From Phytoseiulus persimilis (taxonomy: Eukaryota > Arthropoda > Arachnida > Mesostigmata > Phytoseiidae), in contig CM075102.1 of assembly GCA_037576195.1 (NCBI GenBank), positions 34,716,745-34,780,744 on the forward strand: a stretch of DNA of 64,000 nt, given 5' to 3'. Both the position numbers and the translations under genes were made by a program. Below the pieces are notes generated by a model. It saw only the letters and a list, made by a program, of their open reading frames with translations. It did no database searches and was not told the DNA's origin. Below are positions 11,380 through 24,646 of the stretch, piece by piece (the stretch's first letter is position 1; every line of letters begins with the position of its first letter).

Positions 11380-14300
11380 ATGTGGGAAACTGAGCATGAA
11401 AACCACGACCCCCACCACGGAGCGCCCGCTGCGGCACCAACTGCCAATCAGAACCATCCATCTAATCGACACAGACAGTATTCGGTCCCTCCCACTACAG
11501 CAACTCCGGATCTGAGGTAAGCAATTGATGAGTTGTGGGGTATAATCCTCGAATACAGTTTCCGGGGATCCTGATGCTCGAAAATCAGACATCGCGCTCC
11601 ATGTACTGTTGAGAAGCTTGCGTACATGTGCAAAACATTTCGAAGGCATTTCAGATACAACTCCGCCACGGAAGATTTGCACGCTTGGAGCATTTACCGG
11701 CAGAACCTAAACTCGGATTTCACGGATTCGGCTCTCGGTACCGCGGAAAAGTCGCAGAGGCCCTTTGGTAAGATTTCTCAGCTTCCCTCGTGAACGTTCA
11801 GGAAATAGGAAGAGGGATACCCTGACAGCGATTTCGATTGTGTGGTCAAACTTGAGAGAGCAATGGCTAGGAACGGAACTTCTCGCTCTTCCGTTTAGGG
11901 AAACCCGCTGTTGGTATCGAGCGCACTGAATCATGGGAGAAAAAAACATTAACACGCACCAGTTCGTCCGAAGTTGTTGAAATTCGGACCATGCAGAGGA
12001 GTCCAAGTTTGATCTTGCATCTTCTCCCAGCGTCTGTGGATAACTTCGTCTCAAATGTTCCAGACCAGTTGTGCTCGATTCGCTGTCGATGGTCTCTCCA
12101 GAGACAGACAGATCTCTGAGGTAGTTCTTGCCTGACGGCTCAGATCTGTCGCCGGCAGAAGGGGACGTAATTCAGAGAATTCGTGAAGAATCAGATCGAT
12201 CGGTATCGGTACCTGAGCAGATATGACGCAACCGTGAAAGCGATCGACAGAGCAACGAGAAATATCAGTCCACAACAAAGTTCCACAAGTTGAACAGCAG
12301 CGGGATGACACATAAGCGCGTTCTGTTCGCGGTCGGGAATCCGCCTGACCCAGATCGAGGGCCAGAAACCTTGTCAGCGGCATCAGATCGATGTTGATAC
12401 CGAAAGTTCACCTGATCGCCCTACCGTCCCACATTCGCTTCGAAAAATCTGGCCAAGCTCAGTGTTGATCAAGAAGCGCGGAACAGAGATGACTCCTTTG
12501 ACAGATTCCGATCGAACGAGTCCGAGAAAGCTCCAAGGCGTTCCCGACCGCGAACAGGAGATGATTCGGACCGCCGATGTTTTCCTGCTCTCGGAACAAG
12601 CCTGATTTGAAACCTTCTTCCAGGGAACTTCCAACTAAGGGAATCGACGGTGCAAACGATCCTAAACCATCCCAAGTATGGGCCTAAAGACCGCAACTCG
12701 GAACTCGCTTCGAACATCCAGACATATTTGCGTTTCGGTCTGCCAAGAGTTCACACTTCGAGCTCATCCAGCGGTGGCAACGGGAGGTTTACGGCGACCG
12801 CTAACCTCATCAAAGGTGGGTTCAGTGAGTGGGTCATGGGGGGCAACTGGAAACTTCGAGGACATTGCACCGGAAAACAATGAGATAGCATAAAACGCGA
12901 AATGAAGAAGCCGAGGAAGATGGAGGCTGACTGAGTCATCTCGACTGAGGATTTCCTACAGCGGTCCATCAGAAGACGCCCTGTGGTCGTCTAGTCCAGT
13001 CGAACGAAATGTCTTCGGCGCGTTCGGTAGCCGCTCGGACATTGACCGTGAAAACAACCATTGAAAAACACCAAGGAACGCTTTATTGGTGGCTTCTTTT
13101 TTTGAGAAAAGCGCGTTCATGAGCTCAGAGTCAGGCATGTTCGTGACTTGAACGGCAGCAAGCTTTGCCAGAATTCCATTCTTCTTTTCGTGGATTGCAC
13201 TCGGTGAAAGCCCAGGTTGTATTGTGAGTGCGGACCGGGCAATGATTCAACTTCTTCCTCTGCTCGGAGTGAAGCAAATCGTCAGCAGTTCTGCGAGCTG
13301 TTCTTGTCAATGAAAACAAAAGACCGAGCAGCCAATCGGTTGACTGTGAGTGGCAGGCGGACGGGCGAGACCGCAGAAGCCGGAATAAAAAGCCAACTAA
13401 AACAGACGGTCCTCGGCCTGAGAAAATCCTTGCCGTAACGCTTTCGTTGAGACAGCGGTTCGATTGGTAACAGCAAGTCATTAATTAACGACTCGCTGCG
13501 AATACTTTTGCCGTTCTCCTGTCGGAATCAATCTTGCCGCAGGTGCAGCGTTCAACTAGCGTCGAAGTCGCTCCGGCCAATTTCAGCAGGAATCTGTGAT
13601 GATCTCCCACGATGTGTGGAGGATCTTCCGAGCTTCTCTCCCATCGGTTTCGTGAAGAATCCGATGCGAATTTTCAGGCACTCTGTGGGGATCAGTTGGA
13701 TCTCTTCCCATTCTCATGGTGTTCTGTTCTTTTCTTGTCGATTCCAGACACGTCGTCGGGTTACGACAGCTCGGACGACGGCCTCAGAAAGCCGCCTGCG
13801 GGGGAATCACATCCACAACTGGTTCCTCCACCCCCGATCCAAGCATCCCCTCAGCACCACCAGTCGAGCCAGCAGCTGTGCCAAGAATCTCGAGGTAGAT
13901 ATCATTATCATCAGCATCATCAAGTGAGACAAGAGCCTAACAACAGAACAGAGAGCCACGTGTATGGCCACGGTAAGCCGAACGGAGAACTTTTCTTCCT
14001 CGCTCTCCCTCCATCACCGACTCGTTCTCTCGTTTCTGGAACATGCGCACAACCCCTGCAACAGGACGGCAATGTTTCCCCATTGTGTTTCACGTGGTTC
14101 TTCCTCCCTATTCTTCTTCATACTCCCGCACTGCCAGAAAGTGTCGTGTCCCCAAGACACTCACAGGCTCCCTGATCAAGCACGCAGTCGGTCGAAGTCT
14201 ACTCCTCGGTGAACAGCGAGACCGGCGACATTTCCCGTTCTGGCGTCGGCTTCGTTACCTTGGCATTGTCTTCACTCATCAGATGCTGAAGCGATTCTTT

Positions 14301-17300
14301 CTGACAATTCCCATCACAATGTAATCAATACGGAACATCTTGTCGAACGCTTCAGCTCCGCTTCTTGTATGAAATGTCGTCGATGAAAGTTATCGTGGTT
14401 TGTCAAGATTGTACCGATTGAATCACTTCCCTGCTCGTTCCTGGGTGCATATTCGAACCTTCCTCCGTATTGCCGTTTGACTCGAAGTAGAACCTCATGT
14501 TTGAAGTAGTCGCGGTCCTCAACATCTGATGATGCGCACGTTGTCTCACTCGGTCTTCGCGAGATGTTTGATCATGATACGAGCGCCAGAATAAGGGACT
14601 TTTTCTTCTATCATCCATCTGCGGAAGCAGATCGTGACAAGCTCTCGTTTGGCAAAAGCTCGTCGCACGCCTCTGTCAGTTGCTTTCGGATGTTTTGTTT
14701 CATTGGGGCTGCCGAGCAGCGCTTTTTTCTGACTTGAATCTCAAGCGGTGATAGCCGTGCTTATTCCTGTGGTGTCGGCGAACAAGTTGGCTGTGGTGTC
14801 TGTGATGGTGTCGGCTGCGATTCTGGAGGCAAGAATAAGGACTCCGTGTGAAGAAGCATGTCTAGCCGTAACATTGGGCACTCCGTCTGTTTCACAGGTC
14901 AAAGAACGCCACATCGATCTGGCAGCGAAGCGGACCTGATTCAAGAGGACAACCAGAGCCATCGCTCGTCCAGGTGGGACATCTTCCCTCGAGGTCCGAA
15001 GGCGAACGGCGTCAATGAATGCAGAACGCGCCCGACGTGAGTTCTCAGGCTTCTCTCCCATCAAGAAAATCGATCGTCGCTCGGTGCTTCTTCTCCGTCC
15101 ACACAAAGCCTCTAAATTAATTATGCGCCTCGCTCAGTTCCGAGCCCACTTTTCGTGCCCGCGTCTAATGGGCAGAGTTTTGTTTCAGGGTCGGCGGAGC
15201 GCTCTCTCCCATTTGTCGTCGAGTTCCCACCACTTGAACAAACTTCCATTCAACCGGGATTCGCTCTACAACTCGTTGCCAGGTGGTCCTGATGACGAAA
15301 TAGGATCGCTGAAACATCCCCATCTCCAAGTGCGCGGGCTGACATTCGAGGTGGATCGTTCTTCGTGGGGACAAAAACTTTGCGGCCGGGCCAGGACGAA
15401 ACTCCTCTTGCTCGAGGGTTTGTCTTTCGAAGTACGCGGTGGCGAAATACTGGCGATCGTCGCGACCTCAGATAACGAGGGCACAACGCTTCTGGACATC
15501 CTCGGTAATCGCGTCGAGAAAAAGTGGGGGGACAAGGTCCGAGGCGAGTTTCTCTACAACGGGATTCCGATGGAAGCGAATCGCCTCCAAAACTTCGTCG
15601 GTTACGTTGGTCGAGATTTCGAGCTGTGTCCGGACATGTCCGTTCGTCAGTGGATGCTTTTCACTAGTCTTGTTCAAGAACCCGGAGGCCCGATCAGAGA
15701 CACGAAGGAGCGGATCAACGCTCTTCTGGAAGACTTGGGCCTGGGTCAGCTGCGGCACACGCGAATCGCCGATCTGACCGAGAGCGAGAAGAGGAGGCTG
15801 AACGTAGCCACCCAGTTGTTACTCGATACGGACATCGTACTGCTGGACCAGCCGATCCAAGGGATGGACATCCTGGACTCGTTTTTCTTGATCGATTATC
15901 TCCGACAATGGGCTTCGAGAGGACGCATTGTCATTATGACGGTGCATCCTCCAACATTCGAGATCTTCTCGATGATGTCTCGGATCGCGATCATTTCCAC
16001 CGGCCGCATGGTCTACTTCGGTCGGCGTCGTGAGCTACTCGACTACTTCGCCTACATCGATTTCCCCTGCCCGCCTTACAAGAACCCGTCCGACTACTAT
16101 CTGGACCTCGTCACACTGGATAATCTCTCGGCCGAAGCAATGCTGGAGTCTAGTCAACGCGTTGAAAACCTCGTGGAGCTCTACCGGCGTCGGAACGACG
16201 ATCATCCAGCACTCAGCGACCCGGGACCACCGGGCATCACCCCACACGGGGTTCGAAGGGCTGGCTTCTTCGGCCAGAGCCTCGCTCTCTGGATCCGAGG
16301 CATGATCTATACTTTCCCCTACAACGTCGTTCATTTCTTCCGAGACCTCATGTTGGCGGCGATGATGAGCGTCATCATCGGATTCATCTTCTGGAACGTG
16401 CGCGCAGGCCGCGAACAAGAGCATGTGTCTGACCGTTACGGTTTTTATCACACGCTTCTAGCGTTGTGCCTCTGGCCGATTCTGCTGAACATGATCAGCG
16501 ACGGTGAGTTCAACGTCAATGTAACCTCGGGAGCCTCAAATTATACACTACGATCAGAAATTGGGAGCGGAAAGTCTGCGTCCTCGTTGTCTGGGTCATG
16601 ATATATCGGCTAACCGTGGCTTGACCGTTTACAGTCTGGCGAGAGAAGGCTTACGTTTGCAAAGATGTGCACGAGAAACTCTACGGTGGCTTCGCGTACG
16701 TCGCTGCTAAGGTAGGGTTCAACAGACGGAAACTAATGGCGCACAGTTGCGAGTTGATTCTTTGTTTCAACCGTTATCAGTATTTTGGTCTCTTAGCGGA
16801 GCGCCCAGTGCCCTGATAACGGTAATGCGTCGACTTGGCCGAGATCTGAAGCCATTGTTCCACACCCTCAGTTCAGCTCGAGATACTCAGCCACAATGGG
16901 GGATGTGAATAAGGTTTCGCCCAGTTCACAAGAACTCCACGCTAGTCGAACAAAGGATATGCGAATTCCTTCGAACCTATCAAAGTCCGCCCTTTTCCGT
17001 GAGGTCATGATCATACCCTCTCATTCGATTTCGATCCGCAGGTGACGTACTCCATACCGATGTCACTGTCCATAATGTGCGCGTACGTCTTTCCCGCCTA
17101 CTCCATGGCGGGCATCCCCTCTCAGGAACATATTTCAAACTTTTTGCCGTACCTCGGATTCATGCTGCTGTACCTCTCGTTGCTCCGATCGATTGCTCTC
17201 TGTACGTCGTTCCTTTTCGCACGAAGACACGTGGCTGCCATGTTCACCGCCTTCTTCATATCGATCTTCATCTTCTCGGGAGGCTTCGTGGTGCATCTGA

Positions 17301-17836
17301 ACGAGCTGAGTTTCATGACACAATGGCTACGGTGAGTCCAGCTCCGTGGCTCTATTTTCAACCATTCTTTCCATGCGGCCACTTAGAGGTCGTTTCGACA
17401 GTTCAAACCTCATGATATCTCTCTCACAGCTCCTTCTCGCCGCTCAAATGGGTCATGCAGGAGATGTCCTACCACGAGTTTTCATCAAAGAGACACAATT
17501 ACGAATGCCCCCGGAATCCAGTGGTTTTACAAGAAAACGGCATACAGGTAATTACGGACAAACCCCGGACATCGCGTCTAGACATCTCTCTTTTGAGGGA
17601 GGAATGGATAAGTGAAGAATCGCAACAAACCGAATGGTCCCGAATTGCAGGTTAAAGCCGACTGCGGCTGGTCTGGCGATCGACATGCGGTGGGGCTGTT
17701 CTACACGGAACCGTCCTCTCTGTTGAACTCAATCCTGATCCCTCTCGGGATGCAAGTTTTCTTCGTCGTCTTATCAATCGTCATCGTCTCGATGACAAAG
17801 TTCAACCGAGCAGCCAACAAAAAATGTCGTAAATGA
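11380..17836 (+). CDS. ABCG half-transporter with degenerate ATPase motifs
   Basis: ABC transporter of subfamily G, nucleotide-binding domain first and membrane domain after it. Nine exons fit in phase: 11380-11516, 12748-12815, 13748-13972, 14898-14973, 15176-16503, 16635-16711, 17042-17331, 17430-17547 and 17651-17836, giving 834 residues. Exons 5-9 are secure; exons 1-4, rich in Ser, His and Pro, are inferred from splice phase, and exon 5 could instead start at 15189. The nucleotide-binding motifs are degenerate: the Walker A position reads ATSDNEGTT without lysine (about 15462-15490), the signature LTESEKRR (about 15774), Walker B VLLDQP with Gln for Glu (about 15831), while the H-loop keeps its histidine (TVHPP, about 15940). 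Six or so membrane segments and a C-terminal Cys-containing extracellular loop follow. Closest in kind to the ABCG5/ABCG8-like arthropod proteins, which act as obligate heterodimers in lipid or sterol export. Substrate is unknown. Confidence 0.9.
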
Positions 17837-18216
17837 TGCTCGTCAACACACAAACTCGCCAACCACTCAGAAGACTCCAGCGCAACCACGTTTTTCAAGC
17901 CCGGAACCTGGTCGCGGTTTCCGCCCTCGCATCATTCGACGGAAAGAACATCGCGTTAAGTCGCGGAGCCGGCCTGAACAATTGTTCGATGAGTGAACAA
18001 CATACTCGACAAACATCGGAACGTTGCTTGAGAGCCTCCCCCATGAGAGGAGTCCGGCTCCACCGAGACCGGCACAAGCGTTGCTCAATGAATTGTACAC
18101 AATTATACTGACATAGATACTCCTGTCGTAACATGTGCTCGGATCTGAACGAGCTAAATTATTCCCGCACCTGTTATTATCAGTCGGCAAACTCCAAGTT
18201 TGACTCAAGGATCGCC

Positions 18217-18222
18217 AATAAA
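18217..18222 (+). terminator. Candidate poly(A) signal for the ABCG gene
   Basis: AATAAA about 380 bp after the ABCG stop codon on the same strand. It is the first canonical hexamer I noticed there. Confidence 0.35.
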
Positions 18223-19579
18223 ACATGTCATCTCAATGGGTGGACGTCGGTCCCGAAAAGTAATCCACCACCAGCCTGGAAACCCCAACAGAGCCCAAAC
18301 CTCCTGGAAGGTTATCGCGGTCGGTCGACGACTTCTCGATTTTATTCCGAACGGCAGTACTCTCGGCTTGTGCCAAGCGTCATCTGTACACTTCATCCCA
18401 GCGCGCGCGAATCATCCTGATTGTTCGTCGAAACGAGAGAACAAGAAGAACACTTCTGATAGTCCGTCGAAAATCTGTCAGGCTCGACCACCAGTCACTA
18501 CTCCATTTAATTCGATTAACCGCGGATCATATACAATGGTTCATAGTCTAACCCATGCCGGGACGGATAGTTCACTGTAAAAACGAACTTGGAAACTTCT
18601 GATTAGAACCGTCAATAAAGTGAAATTCCGACAGCTCATGCTTGTTCTCCTCTTTTCATTGCCGATGAATCTAAATGAATTGTCGTCAAAGCTGCCTAGG
18701 GCGGTTTTGCAGCAGAGGGATTCCGGCCCGGGTTCGAATGATTTTCGGAAAATTGAAGATTTCCCCACATCCTCAAACAGCAGATTGCAAGTTGTAGAAT
18801 TTCATGACTGAGAGATGACTTGTCCGTGAGGCGAAAAAGGCGCTTCGGAAGTCTTGTCGTTCATAACTGGTCCCCGGCTCTACGTTTACGAAGTCGGTTC
18901 GTCAGAAATCCTACGTATGCATTCACCTATGGTGTGCACTTCATCTTCTGTGTCTCTTCTCTCTCTCATTTGATTTGCCCTTTGCCAAAAGGTGTTGACT
19001 CGAACTCTTTTCTGTACATTTTCCTAAAGTGCATGACGTATCTGGTTTCGGAGCGAGTCAAACGCTGGCATCTAGCCGGACCTGGAAAGGCGAGCACAAA
19101 CCTCTAAAAACGCCGAGCACCGACTGAACAGTATCGGAGAGTGAGATAGGAGGGAAGGTAGATAAGTCTTTGAAGCAACCCTACCGCGATCTTTAGGTAT
19201 GAATTCCAAAGTTTGTTGGAAGCCGTGTCGATATCCACCGATACACGACCGGAACCAGAAGTCCCTCCGCAGTCGTAGCATTTGCACTTCTTTCTCCATT
19301 CTTTCAAGGCCGAAGTCTACGATGTTCTTGTGGAGCTTTTCAACGAAATGATTGTATATCCTGCAGTGGGGTTTAGATCGGTGAAGTTCCTTGCGTGCGT
19401 TTATGGAATCGGACCGCTTTCAGAGATGCGGGGCATACCAAAAGAGATCAACTCACCGGATGTCTATATCGTTGAGGTCCCCGATCCTCGAGAGAAGATT
19501 CCGTTCTATTTTTTTCGGGGCAACGATGGAATCCCGTTCATTGTGACTTTGGAATGGAAGAAATTTGGCATCTCGAAGT
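18223..19579. other. Intergenic, no supported gene
   Basis: Lies between the ABCG 3' end and the sulfotransferase-like gene. If the latter has a further 3' exon, this is where it should be. I looked for the usual C-terminal sulfotransferase motif on the minus strand and did not see it. Confidence 0.4.
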
Positions 19580-20851
19580 TCAATTCGGCCCATTGCAATA
19601 TGATGATTCATTTGAGGGATCGGTGTGATGTTGAAGAGCGAAGATTGATTGTAAAGAGAAGTACCGAAACGCGATGATGTCCTCGAGTTCCCAGCAGAGT
19701 GCATGGCGCATGAGAATCAGCGATTCATCCATGAGTTCAGATATCATCACAAGGTTGAAATTTCGCTCCAACATGTCAATGGCAAGCTGTGCTTGCGCAG
19801 CCGGGGCATCTGTCAACTGCGATAATATTGGTATGCTTCAGAGGTAAGCTTCTCAGTAGAAATGCGTGGGGAGTCGATGCAAGCCCTGGAAGCCGATGCA
19901 CCCACCGTTTCATTGAAACCCAAATCGTAAAAGAAAAAGTTGAAGCCGAACCAGGGCGAGAATTTGCGCCCCTTCATGAGGTCGACGGCCTCCGCGTCAT
20001 TCAGGAACTCCTCCAGGGTTAACCCAGTCACAGCGGGGAAGTTGAAATAGTTGAAACCGCTCGACCACGAGTAAATGGGATCTCTGAGAATTGTGACGAA
20101 CTTCGTTCGCGGTGCCATTAGTTTTTTGGCTTGCTGAATTTCGAGCCGCGTGTGGATCGCGAAGACTTCCACGTTACGATCGATTCTGAAAAAAATCGGC
20201 CCTGGTGAGCTCGACACATTTCAATCATGGGGGAGTGTCGTCATCGAAGGTGGACACAGAATTATAGCACGAGGAGCTCCGGTGGACCTACAAGGAGTAG
20301 TTGGGGAGATTCAATGGGTCCAGCATGGCTGGATACCTCAGCATGTTGCTTGGATCTCGGCACACGGCGACGGTTAGATTATGCTCTTCAGCGTACCGCA
20401 TGAATACATTGAACACGGTTGAGCTGCCTGTCTTGTGGGTTTTGAAGAAGAAGACGTTGTGCGCTGGGTCGCATATTGGTTCGACCTCTACAACTTCTGT
20501 CACATAATCCTCTGCGATGACTCCCGCATCTTGGGGAGGTGACCTTGAAGCAGAGGGAGATCGCTGCAGTGTCTCTTCTTGGCGAACGCAATCATCGTTC
20601 TCGTTAGGTTATCATTCAAAACTCTGGATTCCCCGGAAGAACAGCTCCTAGCGCTCCTCCGATTCCGAAATTTCGTTCCAGTCCGACTCGTGCGTAACCA
20701 ATCTACAATCCACAGTTCCATACTGCCATGAACGAAGCTGATCAACTCACCCAATCAAATTCGTCATATTGAGGCACAGGAATAATAAAGGCGTTCCAAG
20801 AACAATTACGATGAATACCCTCCGAGCTCCTTTAAAGTGGCTGGAGGTCAT
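19580..20851 (-). CDS. Galactose-3-O-sulfotransferase-like protein, short C-terminus
   Basis: Golgi type II membrane enzyme of the Gal3ST family, which moves sulfate from PAPS to the 3-OH of galactose on glycolipids or glycoproteins. Four exons fit in phase: 20851-20751, 20543-20292 (donor GTAGGT), 20185-19906 and 19816-19580, giving 289 residues. Exon 1 encodes a short cytoplasmic tail and one hydrophobic anchor (VFIVIVLGTPLLFLC). The 5'-phosphosulfate loop is HKTGSSTVFNVFMRYA and the 3'-phosphate site TKFVTILRDPIYSWSSGF. The family-typical LCWELEDI also appears. After this the frame ends within about 30 residues, so roughly 70-80 residues of the usual C-terminus are missing. There may be an unseen 3' exon (a weak donor exists at CG/GTACTT), or the copy is truncated. 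The acceptor donor activity is not predictable. Confidence 0.8.
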
Positions 20852-23800
20852 TTTCGAGTGTATTTCTGGAGTTTCGGGACCATTGAGCTCCGATAAATCC
20901 GATTATAGGCGATGGTGAAAAGTGAGGCGTCTCCGGGCAGCTCTCTGGCTGGCGTGCCTGGAAGTCGGTTCGCTTGTGAGCTCATCGACAGATGCGGGGC
21001 GTAGGAAGAACCACATGCGGAAAGATCCGGAGCCAAAATCGAAGCACATTCAAAAAGAGAGTCCGCTTCAGAACATTCGTTCCGGACAAAGCTATTCACG
21101 ACGACGTATGTTCTTGACGGAGTCACAGAGTGACGAGACTGTACCAGGTCTCGAATCATGGACCAACACTCATGAAAAGTCGCGCGATTTCTCGGGGATT
21201 TGGATTTGAGCGACGTTGGGAAATCGCTCTTGATCGCATGGAGTTCCTCAATCGGCGCCCTGAATGCCATTAGCAGCTGTTGCCATACCTTACCCTCTGG
21301 ATTCGTCGCGGTGAATATTTATTGACTGGCGGGTGCCACTTCGCCGCTGAATGGACAAACTCGATATTCTTGATTCAAAATTTCTGTCATTCTTGCTTCC
21401 GTGCTCTCGAGAACAGGGAGTTGTTGCGAGGATCCTTTGCCGGCTAATATAAGGTCGTCTCTCGTAATGAGGGCGCGCACTCGTGAATTTCGACTCAACG
21501 GAGCATAGAGACTGTGAACTCCCGCATAATGAAATACAGCTCTGTCTCCATAGCCACCGAGCTCGGGTTAACGCGTTCGAACGGTCACTTGCAACCAGGC
21601 TGCAGGGGAAACCCAATGCAGCGGGAACCGTTGCACAATAAGCGCTTGGACCGGGAAGACGAATCCTTCAAGGTCCGCATCATCATCCAATTAACAGCAG
21701 GGAGACAAACAATCTCCAGGAATGCCAATGGACATCAAAGACACTGAAGATACCTGGTAGGTAGCGGTCCATGATCCGTGGGGGCGATCGGTATCGGCAA
21801 TGTTCAATCTCAAGTCGATGAATAAGAGAAACTGTATCAAGATTCGGACTGATACGAATGTATCCACTCACATGTATCCGACCGGTTCTGTCTTGGAACA
21901 AAATTCTCGTTCCGAGTTGCATGCTCTGGTTGCTCGCGGAAAGTGCCGAATCAACTCCCCCGCCGAATCACCCCTTCTTTTCTGCGTGGATTCGCTGCTG
22001 ATTCTCAACATGGTTTTCAAAACTTGAGAATTGAGTGCGTGAAACACGAGCGATACTCACGATGGTTGAACTTTCGACACAGCGTAACGGGTGCGCTGAA
22101 GTTTTCAGATTTCCGAAAAGTGACGGCATTGGCTCCACTATGAATTCGCGCGACGGCCCGCCATGCGCGATCGTCCGCACGAATTCATCAATGTTTCAGT
22201 CGGAGGTTCCCGCCGTCACGGAACAACGTTCTCTTCTGTGAGACATGCAGGCTGAACTCATCGACCTGAAGTTGAGCTCCCCAAAGCCGTAAACAAGTTG
22301 ACCGCATTTCGAGAGAATTTGATGACCGGCACATGGCGTGTCTTCGGCGACTGTGCTAACAGTGATCGTCGCAAGCGACATAGCATCTCATTACGCGCAG
22401 AACGTTTGTCACCGTGTTGTGCTGTCATGCCCTGAGCAAACAGTAAAAGGACGAACTAATCGTACGTCACCATTGAACGGACTCAATAATTGAGCCCCGA
22501 ATCTATTCTTGCGATCCTCCCCGAACATCTCACCGCTAGGCTGACGACCAAACGGCGAGCCGACACGGGAAAGCTCTCGCAAACGTTACAGAAACACGTA
22601 ACATTCAGAATTCAGGGCCCGGCAAACGACGCGGACAAGAGTTGGGTTAGCGGCATCGGGGGCTCCATCGCTCCGGATCTACGAATTTGTCTCTCGGATC
22701 CACGCTCGGCTCTCTGCTGTTCAGCTTGATTCCACGAGTTCTGAGTTCCCGTTAGAGGGGCGAACACCTCACTCGGAACGAAAGAGGCGGAACCAACGGA
22801 TCGACTTTCTGACTACCGTGTAATGTCGATCACTTGCGATGGTCTATCTCGAGTTCAGCGGGTTGCACGACGCTTACGAACACGTGAGATGTCTCAAGTC
22901 GTCAGGGCAATCGATGGACGACACACGGGTCCGAATCCCCCGTCGGCCTGATCAGCCGACAGTACCGAATCGTTAAACGTGTTCTCGACGTCCGCTTGAG
23001 TGGAAGTGTCAGTGGGTGCGGAATCGTGGCGAATGTGGGCTTAGGCGGTAGTTCGCTCCAGATGGGAGCTCAAATGAAGGAACAGTCAGTTATGCTCCTG
23101 ACGGGAGTATGCGCGGAATAAGAACAAGAAAAACGAATGGAAGTGTGGTACTGTTCCGTTGCGGCAGAGCGCTTTTCAGTTTCATCCAAAGAAGAGTTCA
23201 GCTTGTACGAATTTCGAGACCGACCTCGATCAGCGTAGAAGCATCTCCTCTATCGGCCCCAGAAACTCTCACCGCTGGCGTCCGAAAATTCTCTGAAGTT
23301 CCGCATTTGCCGCTGTGACACTCAACAGTCCATGACGGGAATAGGGCAAGGAAACTGATCGATTGATTCCTTAACAGCTCGTGAATCTGACGACTAGCTT
23401 TTGGATCCTCGGTCCCGAGATGACATGAACGGAGATTCTCCCAGACTCTGCATCCGTCTATCCGTTCGTGGTGAATATCCATTGATGAAAACGACCGGCC
23501 GTTCTCGATCCATAGATTCTCCTGTCGGCGGACGCTTCTGTCCTACCATTCGATGTCCAGTGCTCTCAATGTCGTCACATATTCCGACGACGAGGGTCAG
23601 GAGGAACGTATCGCTACGGGGCTCCCGTCGTGGAGTAAGGTGGGTGTCTGAAAGCGCTACGTCGATCTGGGAACAGGTGAAGTGCTCTCCGCGGATGAGT
23701 AGCGGTCCGTGAAGTCCGGGGTTGCATCTGCCACTGTGTGTGATGTGTGCGTTCCTGTGAAGCCCTGCCGATGGGAAACAACCTGCGCTTGATGAGAATA

Positions 23801-24646
23801 CAAAAAACCCTAGATGGCGAACCTGGTTGTACTTCGGCCGCATGCCGAGCTCGCCATGTAGCTAGCAGTTCTCGTGCGAAATCCGTAGTGCTATTGTTTC
23901 GGTCTCTTCGGAGTTTTTCCTCCGAACAGAGGTTGGAGAAGTTTTCATCTACGGCTGAGATCCCCGAGAAACGTCAGATAGGACGCTCAATGTATAAATG
24001 GGAACTAGGCCCTCCGCTTCCATATCTCCATCAGCTGTTGGGCAGCTGCAACTTTTCTCAAAATCGAGCGGACTCCGATGGCGTGGATCCCATGTTCGAG
24101 AATTCGACCGAAAACTCGAAGGGGGACATCGAATCTGGAAAGCGGTTCGAATTGTTTCCGAACCGTTCTTCGTTGTACCCGAACCCGCGAAGAGCTCTCT
24201 CGCTCATGGGCGGCTCACGAATCGACCGCCCCTGACGAGAATCATTCTTCTCTAGCTGTCTCCCCCTGGCTTCCCGAAGCAGACAGCGCACGCCCGACCG
24301 CGTGAACCTATGATTGTGGGAAAGCCCACTCTGATGACTCCAGTATTTTGCTCATCCGATCGCCGCTAGCTCGGCACAATGAATTCTGCATGAACGAAAA
24401 GAATTCGAGACCCCGGGAAAATAAGACAGTCGATATCACGAATAATTCAATGTGGTCAGACCACCAGCTAACCTCGCCAGAACGTTCCGGTAGCTGGGCG
24501 AGTCCCTTCAGGAATCTTTCCTGGCAGGGTTTCCGGCGGAAGCGAGAGCGGGCTCGAATCCTAATCATGTTCTTCCCCGTACTCATTCAAGACTTCCTGA
24601 ATCCACCATCCCCGAATTCATCATCGAACCAACTTTCCAAAAAGAG
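20852..24646. other. Long stretch without a supported gene
   Basis: No recognised protein or RNA gene. The longest frame, 23747-24235 on the plus strand (162 codons), has no domain I know and is not supported by splice signals. Confidence 0.45.

Noticed and set aside
22895-22975. tRNA B-box-like GGGTCCGAATCCCC
   Set aside because: The B box has one mismatch and the only pairing acceptor arms would enclose about 50 bases, too short for a tRNA; no cloverleaf could be drawn.
23747-24235. 162-codon plus-strand frame
   Set aside because: Composition is not convincingly protein-like, there is no recognised motif and no supporting splice signals.
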